Notes under the pieces: model-generated | Databases searched by the model: none | Seen by the model: the letters and a program-made list of their open reading frames with translations, nothing else | What the model was told of the DNA's origin: nothing | Shown: positions 56,765 to 64,000 of the stretch, one piece after another | Layout of the letters: every line of letters starts with the position of its first letter | Numbering within the stretch: position 1 is the stretch's first letter | DNA from: Saprospiraceae bacterium | GTDB lineage: Bacteria > Bacteroidota > Bacteroidia > Chitinophagales > Saprospiraceae | Assembly (NCBI GenBank): GCA_022844565.1 | Contig: JALHLK010000018.1 | Location: forward strand, 17,119-81,118 | Length of the DNA: 64,000 nt | Direction: 5' to 3' | Position numbers and translations under genes: made by a program

Positions 56765-57004
56765 GGGGAGTTCTAAAAACTCCATTTCTATTACAAAAAA
56801 CTGCAAAACCCAATTACTGCGTTAAAAGTTAAAAAGTTTCCTCGATGTAGTTTAGCAAAACTATAATAATATTCTCTTAGCTGGTGCACGGAGGCCCCAG
56901 TTCAGAGCTAAAATCGTTTGCGACGATTTCTTAACGCTCTTCATGCCTTGTTCTTGGCTTTTTCGTATTTTTTTCACTACGAAAATGAGTTTTTAGAACA
57001 CCCC
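56765..57004. repeat. 240 bp inverted-repeat element between convergent genes
   Basis: The ends are 18 bp inverted repeats with one mismatch (GGGGAGTTCTAAAAACTC at 56765-56782 and its complement at 56987-57004). The arms align as imperfect complements inward to GCGTTAA (56819-56825) and TTAACGC (56931-56937). Inside sit three hairpins: TAGTTT/AAACTA at 56848-56863, TTAGCT/AGCTAA at 56877-56911 with an inner CTGG/CCAG, and AAATCGT/ACGATTT at 56911-56929. It exactly fills the gap between the two stop codons. It may be a MITE, a structured RNA or a bidirectional terminator. Confidence 0.75.
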
Positions 57005-57282
57005 TAAATAATAGTAGGAAATTCGATATCTAATTGTTCAATTAGCCTTTTGGTATTGTTTGATTTTGACATATACATGGTTGCGAACACGGATTCTACT
57101 TCTTCTAAAAATTCTTGATTTACGTACGCATTGGCGGTTTCCATGTCTGATACAATCTCTCCATCCCTAAACTTATACAATTGCTCTAAAAGTCCATCTT
57201 CGATTTGAATGATGGTTTTTTCACCACTTCTGAATACGGATATTTTGTATTTTGCATGTTCGATGTCGCCAATTATTCTCAT
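57004..57282 (-). CDS. Conserved-looking small cytoplasmic protein, unknown function
   Basis: I do not recognise a family. The 92-residue acidic protein starts with beta-strand-like MRIIGDIEHAKYKISVFRSG and EKTIIQIEDGLLEQLYKF and ends in helices. It has no signal peptide or membrane helix. Its stop codon abuts the right end of the inverted-repeat element. A promoter with a good -7 box and direct repeats lies upstream, divergent from the initiator tRNA. Confidence 0.65.
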   Translation of the reverse strand: MRIIGDIEHAKYKISVFRSGEKTIIQIEDGLLEQLYKFRDGEIVSDMETANAYVNQEFLEEVESVFATMYMSKSNNTKRLIEQLDIEFPTII

Positions 57283-57350
57283 TTTAAATTTTTATTTTGT
57301 TGTAATGTATTGAAAATCATTATATTAAAATAATTATGTTTATTTTTATG

Positions 57351-57358
57351 CAAAAATA
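57351..57358 (-). promoter_or_regulatory. Promoter of the 92-aa gene with direct repeats
   Basis: On the minus strand TATTTTTG matches TAnnTTTG, with a TTG 22 bp upstream. AAAATAGTCAA occurs twice on the plus strand, at 57354-57364 and 57373-57383, spanning the promoter. Confidence 0.5.
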
Positions 57359-57392
57359 GTCAAAATATATTTAAAATAGTCAATAATAATAT

Positions 57393-57400
57393 TACCTTTG
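57393..57400 (+). promoter_or_regulatory. -7 box of the initiator tRNA gene
   Basis: TACCTTTG matches TAnnTTTG, 14 bp before the mature tRNA 5' end. Confidence 0.6.
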
Positions 57401-57414
57401 CAGTCCAATAATAT

Positions 57415-57487
<73 letters not shown>

Positions 57488-57493
57488 CATCGA

Positions 57494-57527
57494 AAAAAGG
57501 CTTGGTTGTAAATCAGGCCTTTTTAAT
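57494..57527 (+). terminator. Rho-independent terminator after tRNA-fMet
   Basis: An 11 bp stem (57494-57504 with 57514-57524, one G-T pair) with a 9 nt loop is followed by TTTTAATTT. It separates the tRNA from purK. Confidence 0.85.
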
Positions 57528-57549
57528 TTAAAATCTTCAATATTAACAT

Positions 57550-58680
57550 ATGGTCATCGGTATACTTGGTGGAGGGCAATTAGGAAGAATGTTGTTACAA
57601 GAGGCTTCAAGATTGGATTTATACTTGAAGGTCATGGATATTAGTAGAGATTATCCTGCTGGTAGTATTTGTCCAGAATTTGTAGAAGGTGATTTTACAA
57701 AATTTGAGGATGTTGTTAAATTCGGGGAGCAATGTGATATTTTGACCATAGAAATAGAGAGTGTAAATATTGATGCTTTAAAACATTTACAAAGTGTAGG
57801 TAAAAAAATATTCCCGCAGCCCGAAGTAATCGAAATTATTGCAGATAAAGGACTTCAAAAGCTCTTTTATAGCAAAAATGGAATTCCAACTTCAGATTTT
57901 AGTCTGATGGAAGCAGATGAACTAAATAACCTTAAATCATCAAAGTCCACTTTTAAGCCATTTGTCCAAAAGGTTAGAGTAGGTGGTTATGATGGAAGAG
58001 GTGTTCAATTAATTAAGAACCAAGACGATGCTACAGACATTTGGCTTCAACCTTCCGTCATTGAGGAACTGGTTGATATCGAAAAAGAAATTTCAATTGT
58101 TGTATGCAGAGATCAAAATGGGGAGGTTGCAGTTTTCACTAGTGTAGAAATGTCATTTCATCCAACAGCCAATTTGGTAGAGTTTTTATTTTCCCCTTCA
58201 TCCCTCACAAACGAACAAGAAGAAGAGACCGGCTTGATTGCTAAGCGAATAGCAGAGCGACTTGGAATCGTTGGCTTGTTAGCTGTAGAAATGTTTTTGG
58301 ATAAAAGCGGTAGAATTTTGGTCAATGAGGTAGCTCCTCGACCCCACAATAGTGGCCATCACACCATAGAAGCTTGTATTACTTCTCAATTTGAACAACA
58401 CCTTAGAGCTATTTCAGGACTTCCTTTAGGTGATACTGAATTAATATTACCTGCCGTAATGATCAATTTATTAGGAGAATTGGGTCATTCTGGACCTGTG
58501 TTTTATGAGGGCTTATCTAATATCCTAAAGTTAAAAGGTGTCTACCCACATATTTATGGCAAAAAAGAAACTCGCTATATGAGAAAGATGGGCCATGTAA
58601 CTGTAATAAATAAAAATCTAGAGGTTGCCAAGCAAATAGCCCATCAAGTACAAAAAGGATTAAAAGTAATTTCAAAATAA
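57550..58680 (+). CDS. purK: N5-carboxyaminoimidazole ribonucleotide synthase
   Basis: PurK uses ATP and bicarbonate to carboxylate aminoimidazole ribonucleotide in purine synthesis, working with PurE. The ATP-grasp fold is visible: N-terminal IGILGGGQLGRMLLQEA, then TIEIESVNIDALKHL, the lysine/glycine loop QKVRVGGYDGRGVQ and the metal/ATP site VNEVAPRPHNSGHHTIEAC. The C-terminal HIYGKKETRYMRKMGHVTV is family-typical. Length of 376 residues is usual. purE is not within the window. Confidence 0.96.
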   Translation: MVIGILGGGQLGRMLLQEASRLDLYLKVMDISRDYPAGSICPEFVEGDFTKFEDVVKFGEQCDILTIEIESVNIDALKHLQSVGKKIFPQPEVIEIIADKGLQKLFYSKNGIPTSDFSLMEADELNNLKSSKSTFKPFVQKVRVGGYDGRGVQLIKNQDDATDIWLQPSVIEELVDIEKEISIVVCRDQNGEVAVFTSVEMSFHPTANLVEFLFSPSSLTNEQEEETGLIAKRIAERLGIVGLLAVEMFLDKSGRILVNEVAPRPHNSGHHTIEACITSQFEQHLRAISGLPLGDTELILPAVMINLLGELGHSGPVFYEGLSNILKLKGVYPHIYGKKETRYMRKMGHVTVINKNLEVAKQIAHQVQKGLKVISK

Positions 58681-58758
58681 ATCTCAAAATTTTCATTTAA
58701 AACATACGACATCAAATTCTTGAACGTTATGTCATTGTATCAATTATGTTTTAAGTTT

Positions 58759-59118
58759 ATGTCAAAATTTAAGTTCTTTTGTTTCTCGTTGATGATTGTT
58801 TTTGGGGTTGTTTCTTGCGGTGAGAAGGAAATAGTAGTTGATTGTACTGGAATAGTATCCACGGAAAATACTTATAACAAAGGCATTAAAAGTATCATCG
58901 ATGCATCTTGCGCAACTTCAGGATGTCATTCTGAAAAGGATAAAGCGGGAGGAATATTATTACATAATTATGACCGAGTAAAGTCAAATTTTGTCACAGG
59001 CAAAGGTTTATGTAGTATAAAGCATAAATGTATACCAATGCCAGAGGACGAGCCAATGCTATCTGCTAACATAATTAAAAAAATTGAATGTTGGGTAGAG
59101 TCAGGAGCACCTCAGTAG
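58759..59118 (+). CDS. Lipoprotein with cytochrome-c-like CX4CH motif
   Basis: ATG 58759 gives a lipoprotein signal (KFKFFCFSLMIVFGVVSC) with the lipidation Cys at about residue 20. Upstream in-frame starts would bury the signal. The mature ~100 residues include IIDASCATSGCHSEKDKAGG, a C-x4-C-H motif like those of small Bacteroidota envelope proteins related to c-type cytochromes, and two more Cys. MPEDEPMLSANIIKKIECWV resembles the distal Met-ligand region of such proteins. Haem binding is plausible but a CX4CH spacing is atypical. No electron-transfer partner is adjacent. Confidence 0.72.
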   Translation: MSKFKFFCFSLMIVFGVVSCGEKEIVVDCTGIVSTENTYNKGIKSIIDASCATSGCHSEKDKAGGILLHNYDRVKSNFVTGKGLCSIKHKCIPMPEDEPMLSANIIKKIECWVESGAPQ

Positions 59119-59506
59119 TTTTTGTTTCTCTCAGTAGATGAATAAGTCTTCATGTATATTTGGTTGTTGTGCTTAATACATCTTAACAATTTTAATACAA
59201 AGCCTTCATTTCTAGAATTTCAGAATTAGGATTGCAATAATTAAAATCGAAATTTTATTTATCAAGATAACAATTGTTAATGACTCAAAATATTAGGTCG
59301 TTTCTATTTAGGAAGTTTACAATGTGAAGTTTTGTTCTCATTTCTATACACAATAATTATAGACCCTTCAGTTAATTGTGTTCCTATTTTAATTCAATAG
59401 AATATTTTCTATGATAAAAGCTAAACAATTTTTATAAAAAAACATATTATTAAATTATGTAATATGTTTTTTAATTTTTACTTTTGTTTCACTAAAATTT
59501 ATCGTT
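59119..59506. other. Intergenic stretch without recognised gene
   Basis: This 388 bp AT-rich region shows no coding frame or RNA gene. Its only recognisable element is the -7 box at 59479. Confidence 0.5.
59479..59486 (+). promoter_or_regulatory. -7 box of the 101-aa gene
   Basis: TACTTTTG matches TAnnTTTG, 20 bp before the ATG at 59507. Confidence 0.5.
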
Positions 59507-59812
59507 ATGAATACATGGACTATCAATCGTGAAAAAAGTTTTGAACTTTCAGATTTGTTTCATTCTTTTTGGAACAAAAACACAAAAACGGAGGCAAAAG
59601 CCCTTGATAAAGTAATTGAAATAGAGACGATGGGTATCCATCCCAAATACATAGAAATAATTGATGAAGGGGAGCAGATAGTAGTGAAGGGAATTAATAT
59701 CAATAATCTAAATCAACGGCTGTTCAAAGCCATCGATAAATCTAAATATTGTAGAATCAATATGAGTAATATCAATTATAGAGCAGGAAAAATAATATTC
59801 TACGCTCAATAA
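59507..59812 (+). CDS. Small soluble protein of unknown function
   Basis: No family is recognised. The 101-residue protein has a helical N-terminal half (REKSFELSDLFHSFWNKN) and a beta/alpha C-terminal half (KYIEIIDEGEQIVVKGIN, then RINMSNINYRAGKIIFYA). It has no signal peptide or membrane helix. The gene has its own promoter and converges on ltaE with 7 bp between the stops. Confidence 0.6.
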   Translation: MNTWTINREKSFELSDLFHSFWNKNTKTEAKALDKVIEIETMGIHPKYIEIIDEGEQIVVKGININNLNQRLFKAIDKSKYCRINMSNINYRAGKIIFYAQ

Positions 59813-59819
59813 TCTCCTT

Positions 59820-60839
59820 TTACTTCAGCGTAATAATTTCTTTTTCTAATGAGGGCATCATCTGTTCGGTAATATCTAAATGAAAAACAAATCGGATCAA
59901 ATTGTTACCAAAAGCAGAGCAATTCACTCCTTTAGCTTTAAGTTTTTGTACAACTTCTGAAGCCGGTAAGTCGTCTTCCGTTTGAAAAATAATAATATTT
60001 GTTTTTACTGGTTTGATACTTTTTACCCAAGGAGTTTTATTGAGTACATTTTCAATATAGGTAGCTTTTTGATGATCTTCTTTTAATCTATCTATATGAT
60101 GATCCAATGCGTATATACCCGCAGCAGCGAGAAAGCCTGCCTGTCGCATACCGCCACCAAAAGCTTTTCTAAACCTTCTTGCAGATTTAATTTTTTCTTT
60201 GGTACCAAGAAGAAGAGAACCTACAGGTGCACCTAATCCTTTTGATAAGCATATTGATATGGTGTCAAAGAGATTTCCTATTTCTTTCGTAGTGTCTCCT
60301 GTCTCGACCAATACATTAAAGAGTCTTGCCCCATCAAGGTGATATACTAAATTATGTTTTTTAGCAACTGCGTAAAGGTTTTTCATTTCTTCAAGGGTGT
60401 AATAGTTGCCTCCAGCACGATTACAAGAGTTTTCTACTGCAAGCATTGTAGTATGAGGGAGCCAATCATAGGTAGTTTTGATTTGGGAGTCTACAATACT
60501 TGGTATCAATTTACCATCTTCTGAAATTATCGGATTAACTGCAACCCCGCTGTGAAAAGCGTAAGCACCAGCTTCATATTGGTATATATGTGCTGTATTG
60601 TCACAAATTACTTCTTCTAATGGAAGGGTATTAATTTTTATCGCCAGTTGATTGGTCATAGTACCCGACGGACAAAAAAGAGCAGCCTCTTTACCAAAAA
60701 GAGAGGCTGCTTTATCTTCTAATTTATTAATTGATGGATCTTCACCAAATACATCATCGCCAACTTCCGCTGCCATCATGTATTCCAACATCTCTTTAGT
60801 TGGCTTGGTGACGGTATCACTAATAAGATTGATCATCAT
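59820..60839 (-). CDS. ltaE: Low-specificity L-threonine aldolase
   Basis: This PLP enzyme splits threonine (or allo-threonine) into glycine and acetaldehyde. Family motifs are INLISDTVTKPTKEML at the start, the GDDVFGEDPS loop, HLDGARLFN and the PLP-binding lysine in CLSKGLGAPVGS. Length of 339 residues is normal. It starts 6 bp after the alanine dehydrogenase gene, so it belongs to the same operon. Two adjacent ATGs could serve as start. Confidence 0.93.
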   Translation of the reverse strand: MMINLISDTVTKPTKEMLEYMMAAEVGDDVFGEDPSINKLEDKAASLFGKEAALFCPSGTMTNQLAIKINTLPLEEVICDNTAHIYQYEAGAYAFHSGVAVNPIISEDGKLIPSIVDSQIKTTYDWLPHTTMLAVENSCNRAGGNYYTLEEMKNLYAVAKKHNLVYHLDGARLFNVLVETGDTTKEIGNLFDTISICLSKGLGAPVGSLLLGTKEKIKSARRFRKAFGGGMRQAGFLAAAGIYALDHHIDRLKEDHQKATYIENVLNKTPWVKSIKPVKTNIIIFQTEDDLPASEVVQKLKAKGVNCSAFGNNLIRFVFHLDITEQMMPSLEKEIITLK

Positions 60840-60845
60840 CGCGTA

Positions 60846-61958
60846 TTATAATACTTCACTTACGTCTGTGTAATTCAAACTAAAAGCATCTGCTACGGCT
60901 TTGTAAACTACTTTACCTTGTACAATATTCAGACCATCTTTTAAATCTTTTGAATTTTTACATGCTTCTTTCCAACCCATACCAGCCAATTGGATAGCAT
61001 AAGGTAGGGTAGCATTTGTAAGGGCAATAGTAGAAGTATAAGGCACTGCTCCAGGCATATTAGCCACACAGTAGTGTACTATTCCGTCTACAGTAAAAAT
61101 AGGATTTTCATGAGTAGTGGGTTTGCAAGTTTCAATACAACCACCTTGGTCAACTGCTACATCGACAACTACTGTACCAGGTTGCATTAATTTTAGCATT
61201 TCCCTAGTAATAAGATTAGGTGCTTTAGCTCCTGGAATTAAAACAGCACCAACGATCAAATCGTGGTCTTGTATTAATTTACGTATATTATATTCACTTG
61301 AAAAGATAGTGCTTACATTGGCAGGCATTACATCCGATAGATATCTCAATCTATTTAGACTTATATCTAAGATTGTAACATCAGCACCTAGTCCTGCTGC
61401 CATTTTAGCTGCATGAATTCCGACGATACCTCCTCCTAATACTAAAACTTTGGCAGGCTGTACTCCTGGCACTCCTCCTAAAAGTATACCACGTCCTCCC
61501 ATTGGTTTTTCAAGATATTTGGCACCTTGTTGGATAGCCATTCTTCCAGCTACTTCACTCATAGGTACTAAGAGTGGTAGTGACCCGTCTTTTGCTGTAA
61601 CAGTCTCATATGCAAGACATACGGCCTCAGATTCGATCATGGCCATCGTCAATGGCTCATATGATGCAAAATGAAAGTAGGTAAACAACAATTGATCTTT
61701 TTTTATCAATTTATACTCACTTTCTATTGGTTCTTTGACCTTCATAATCATTTCGCCAACAGCATATGTCTCCTCAATGGTGGCTTTGATTTTCGCACCT
61801 GCTTCAATGTAGTCTTCGTCGCTAAAACCACTTCCAATCCCCGCTGTACTTTGGACATATATTTCGTGACCACGTTTTTTGAGTTCCATCACTCCACCTG
61901 GTGTAAGGGCTACTCTATTTTCATTTGTTTTGATTTCCTTAGGAACGGCTATAATCAT
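60846..61958 (-). CDS. ald: Alanine dehydrogenase
   Basis: The enzyme oxidises L-alanine to pyruvate and ammonia with NAD+. Signature pieces are VPKEIKTNENRVALTPGGV, the substrate-site MKVKEP (Lys) and FTYFHFASYE (His), and the NAD-binding VLVLGGGIVGIHAAKMAAGLGADVTILD. The C-terminal VANMPGAVPYTSTIALTNAT is family-specific. Length of 370 residues matches closely. It sits between the alanine symporter (42 bp upstream) and ltaE (6 bp downstream), supporting uptake and breakdown of alanine. Confidence 0.96.
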   Translation of the reverse strand: MIIAVPKEIKTNENRVALTPGGVMELKKRGHEIYVQSTAGIGSGFSDEDYIEAGAKIKATIEETYAVGEMIMKVKEPIESEYKLIKKDQLLFTYFHFASYEPLTMAMIESEAVCLAYETVTAKDGSLPLLVPMSEVAGRMAIQQGAKYLEKPMGGRGILLGGVPGVQPAKVLVLGGGIVGIHAAKMAAGLGADVTILDISLNRLRYLSDVMPANVSTIFSSEYNIRKLIQDHDLIVGAVLIPGAKAPNLITREMLKLMQPGTVVVDVAVDQGGCIETCKPTTHENPIFTVDGIVHYCVANMPGAVPYTSTIALTNATLPYAIQLAGMGWKEACKNSKDLKDGLNIVQGKVVYKAVADAFSLNYTDVSEVL

Positions 61959-62000
61959 TTTTACTCTATTTAGTTTTACAATATTTAGGTTAATTTGAAA

Positions 62001-63635
62001 TTATAATTTACTGGCTTTTATTGCGTCTAGGTACCTATTAAGTTCTTTTTTGACTTCTCCAGCTAAGAAAAATAAACCTACCATATTAGGAAATACCATA
62101 CCAAGAATCATAGCGTCTGAAAAGTCAAATACTGCTTGCATTGACGAAGCAGAACCTACTACGATCATAATTAAAAATAATAACTTATATGTAAGGTCGG
62201 CAGCTTTACTTTTACCAAATAGATATTTCCAAGCTTGCAATCCATAATATGACCATGAGATCATCGTAGATACAGCAAATAATACCACTGCAACAGTCAA
62301 TACAATAGGAAACCATGAAATACTATCCGCAAAAGCTTTAGAAGTAAGATCTACTCCAGCATAACTTTGACCGCCGATGGTTACTGCTCCATTGACGACA
62401 CTGCCATATTCAAATTGTCCAGAAGTGTTGAAAATAACAATTACTAAAGCGGTCATTGTACAAATTACAACAGTATCAATAAATGGTTCTAAAAGAGCCA
62501 CTAATCCTTCTGATGCTGCATATTTAGTTTTAACTGCAGAGTGCGCAATTGAGGCAGATCCAGCACCCGCCTCATTAGAGAAAGCAGCCCTTCTAAAGCC
62601 TTGGACGATCACACCAGCTAAACCTCCTACTGCTGCAGTTGGTGCAAATGCTCCTTCTAATATCTGAGCAATAGCACTACCAATTTTATCATAATGCAAA
62701 ATCAATATCACAATACAAGCTGCCAGATAAATGATAGCCATAACTGGTACTAATTTCTCAGTGACAGATGCAATTCTTTTAATACCACCAATGATGACAA
62801 TTCCGATTAAGACAGCAAGACCTAATCCTAATATGAAGCCTATACCCGAAATATCTTGCAATCCTAATAAAGAAATGGTCTGTTGTACGGCTTGATTGGC
62901 TTGTGCAGCATTGCCACCGCCAAATGATCCTCCGATGCAAAGTAAAGCAAATAGGATGGCTACATATTTACCTAAAGTGGCATAACCTTTTTCAGCAAGC
63001 CCTTTTTTTAAGTAATACATAGGTCCACCATACACTGTACCATCAGGACCAATATCTCTGTATTTTACACCTAACGTGCACTCTACAAATTTTGTAGACA
63101 TCCCCAATAATCCGCATACTATCATCCAAAAAGTTGCCCCAGGTCCACCAATAGCTACTGCAATTGCAACACCAGCAATATTACCTAATCCTACTGTCCC
63201 AGATACAGCAGTTGCCAGTGCTTGGAAGTGGCTTACTTCACCATGATGGCCTTCATCCGTAATTGTTTTAGCAATATCTCCATTATTAATATTCAAATCA
63301 GCTTTAAGTGCATCATGATGTCCTTCAATAGCGTCATATTTTCCAGATACGATATTTATAGATGTCAAAAAGTGTTTAAAATTGACAAAACCAAAGTAGA
63401 TGGTAAAGAACAAGGCACTACACACCAATAAAACTACGATAAAAGGCACTTGTGTCCCTGGTATATTGTATAAAATGATTCCTCCAAAAAAGTTGGCTAC
63501 AGGTGTAAATAGTTGATTTATTTTTTCATCGAAGCCCAATTCAGTGTTAGAGTCAGTTTGGGCAAAAATGCTAATTTGACTTAGCATAGCAAGGAAAAAT
63601 ATTGACAATTTTCTTTTTAGTAAAGCGCTATTCAT
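62001..63635 (-). CDS. Alanine:cation symporter (AGCS family) with N-terminal signal-like extension
   Basis: The 544-residue protein belongs to the AGCS (DAACS-type Na+/alanine or glycine) transporters. Signature sequences are HFQALATAVSGTVGLGNIAG, GGPMYYLKKGL, GGSFGGGNAAQANQAV and RAAFSNEAGAGSASIAHSAVKT. About ten helices are present. The first ~25 residues look like a cleavable signal peptide (RKLSIFFLAMLSQISIFAQ), placed before the usual AGCS start. It heads the cluster with ald and ltaE. Use of Na+ is expected for the family. The 213 bp between its start and the terminator at 63849 holds its promoter but no clear box was found. Confidence 0.93.
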   Translation of the reverse strand: MNSALLKRKLSIFFLAMLSQISIFAQTDSNTELGFDEKINQLFTPVANFFGGIILYNIPGTQVPFIVVLLVCSALFFTIYFGFVNFKHFLTSINIVSGKYDAIEGHHDALKADLNINNGDIAKTITDEGHHGEVSHFQALATAVSGTVGLGNIAGVAIAVAIGGPGATFWMIVCGLLGMSTKFVECTLGVKYRDIGPDGTVYGGPMYYLKKGLAEKGYATLGKYVAILFALLCIGGSFGGGNAAQANQAVQQTISLLGLQDISGIGFILGLGLAVLIGIVIIGGIKRIASVTEKLVPVMAIIYLAACIVILILHYDKIGSAIAQILEGAFAPTAAVGGLAGVIVQGFRRAAFSNEAGAGSASIAHSAVKTKYAASEGLVALLEPFIDTVVICTMTALVIVIFNTSGQFEYGSVVNGAVTIGGQSYAGVDLTSKAFADSISWFPIVLTVAVVLFAVSTMISWSYYGLQAWKYLFGKSKAADLTYKLLFLIMIVVGSASSMQAVFDFSDAMILGMVFPNMVGLFFLAGEVKKELNRYLDAIKASKL

Positions 63636-63848
63636 ATTAATTGATTATATAAGTTTTGAATAATTGATTACAGTGATAATTAATAATTTTTGTTTTGAAA
63701 TTAAGTCCACAATAATAGTAAAAATATTTTAAGTTCACGTTTAATTTGAACAAATGTTTAAGAAATTGTTATCCATTAAACTTTGACGGATGTAACTCAT
63801 CAATTAAAAAATGGGTTTATTAATTTTTTATACCATAATATTGAAAAG

Positions 63849-63882
63849 AAAAAAGGGATTCAATTATTTGAATCCCTTTTTT
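63849..63882. terminator. Perfect 15 bp terminator hairpin upstream of the intron
   Basis: AAAAAAGGGATTCAA (63849-63863) pairs fully with TTGAATCCCTTTTTT (63868-63882) around the loop TTAT. The structure can work on both strands. No plus-strand gene precedes it in the window, so it probably ended a minus-strand gene lying beyond the intron. Confidence 0.88.
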
Positions 63883-63887
63883 AAAAT

Positions 63888-64000
63888 GTGTGCCATGCAT
63901 GTCTAAAACCTAAGAGGTGAAAGTCCTCAATGAGCCAGCCAACGGGAATCATTAGCTTAATGCAAGGGTGTCTCGAGTAATTGAGAATCTGAAAGAAGCA
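63888..64000 (+). mobile_element. 5' end of a group II intron (IIC-like), continuing past the window
   Basis: The sequence starts with GTGTGCC, the canonical bacterial group II 5' boundary. It continues with conserved domain I pieces, AGGTGAAAGTCCT at about 63915, GCAAGGGTGTC at 63962-63972 and GAATCTGAAAGAAGC at 63985-63999. These match, in order and spacing, the beginning of the group IIC intron of Oceanobacillus iheyensis as I recall it. The start lies 5 bp after a perfect terminator hairpin, the insertion preference of class IIC introns. The reverse transcriptase gene would lie beyond the window. Confidence 0.88.

Noticed and set aside
56011..57004. Prophage immunity region (CI-like repressor plus structured element).
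   Set aside because: No phage structural, replication or integrase genes are present on either side, and the flanking genes are housekeeping.

Overview
The window is low-GC DNA from a member of the Bacteroidota, most likely the Saprospiria (lineage is inferred). Direct signs are many -7 boxes of the form TAnnTTTG with no Shine-Dalgarno sequences, a tmRNA encoding the Bacteroidota-type tag GESNYALAA, secreted proteins with type IX secretion (T9SS) C-terminal sorting domains of both type A and type B, a PorU2-like C25 peptidase, GldC, and a complete Na+-NQR operon. Gene order is that of an ordinary chromosome, with small pockets of repeats and decayed genes between operons.

Layout. 1-2670 (-): 5' part of a PorU2-like C25 peptidase. 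2916-9223 (+): nqrABCDEF, closed by a strong terminator, then a ~530 bp array of TTAACCT/AGGTTAA-rich imperfect tandem repeats. 9922-18685 (-): secretome block with a Cys-rich ten-repeat T9SS protein, a DUF3109 protein, a small T9SS protein, a large GH13 amylase-like protein and a lipocalin-like lipoprotein. 19028-21260: outer-membrane-like protein, S41 peptidase lipoprotein, and wreckage of a second S41 gene with a hairpin cluster. 21583-24401: pentapeptide-repeat protein, MazG-like NTP pyrophosphohydrolase, HerA-like ATPase. 24425-28234: one open frame joining an LptF/LptG permease to a complete VCBS/FG-GAP T9SS protein through an A-run. 28429-37236: two giant adhesin-like proteins with type B sorting domains, followed by an orphan DppB-like permease. 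38754-46050: DEAD-box helicase, DUF2007 protein, feoAB, rpmI-rplT, a RelE/ParE-type toxin-antitoxin pair and NhaC. 46161-49688: membrane protein, secreted protein, DUF1080 protein, remnants of an IS transposase and a LytTR regulator, and a 188 bp palindromic element. 49862-55904: YCII/ECF42 sigma pair, LURP1-like protein, tmRNA, tyrS-gldC-glycosyltransferase. 56011-58680: S24 regulator, a 240 bp inverted-repeat element between convergent genes, initiator tRNA, purK. 58759-63635: haem-like lipoprotein, a small unknown protein, and a threonine aldolase / alanine dehydrogenase / alanine symporter cluster. From 63888 the window enters the 5' end of a group IIC-like intron sitting directly behind a perfect terminator hairpin.

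How genes fit together. Na+-NQR would build a sodium gradient, which NhaC (Na+/H+ exchange) and the AGCS symporter (Na+/alanine uptake) could use; alanine dehydrogenase and threonine aldolase sit beside the symporter for amino-acid catabolism. The T9SS cargo genes, the PorU2-like sortase candidate and GldC point to a gliding or surface-adhesive, polymer-degrading lifestyle. The most notable observations are the intron, the in-frame permease-adhesin fusion, two unrelated palindromic MITE-like elements (one with a half copy 10 kb away), the tandem array behind nqrF, and signal-peptide/membrane extensions on NqrA and the alanine symporter.
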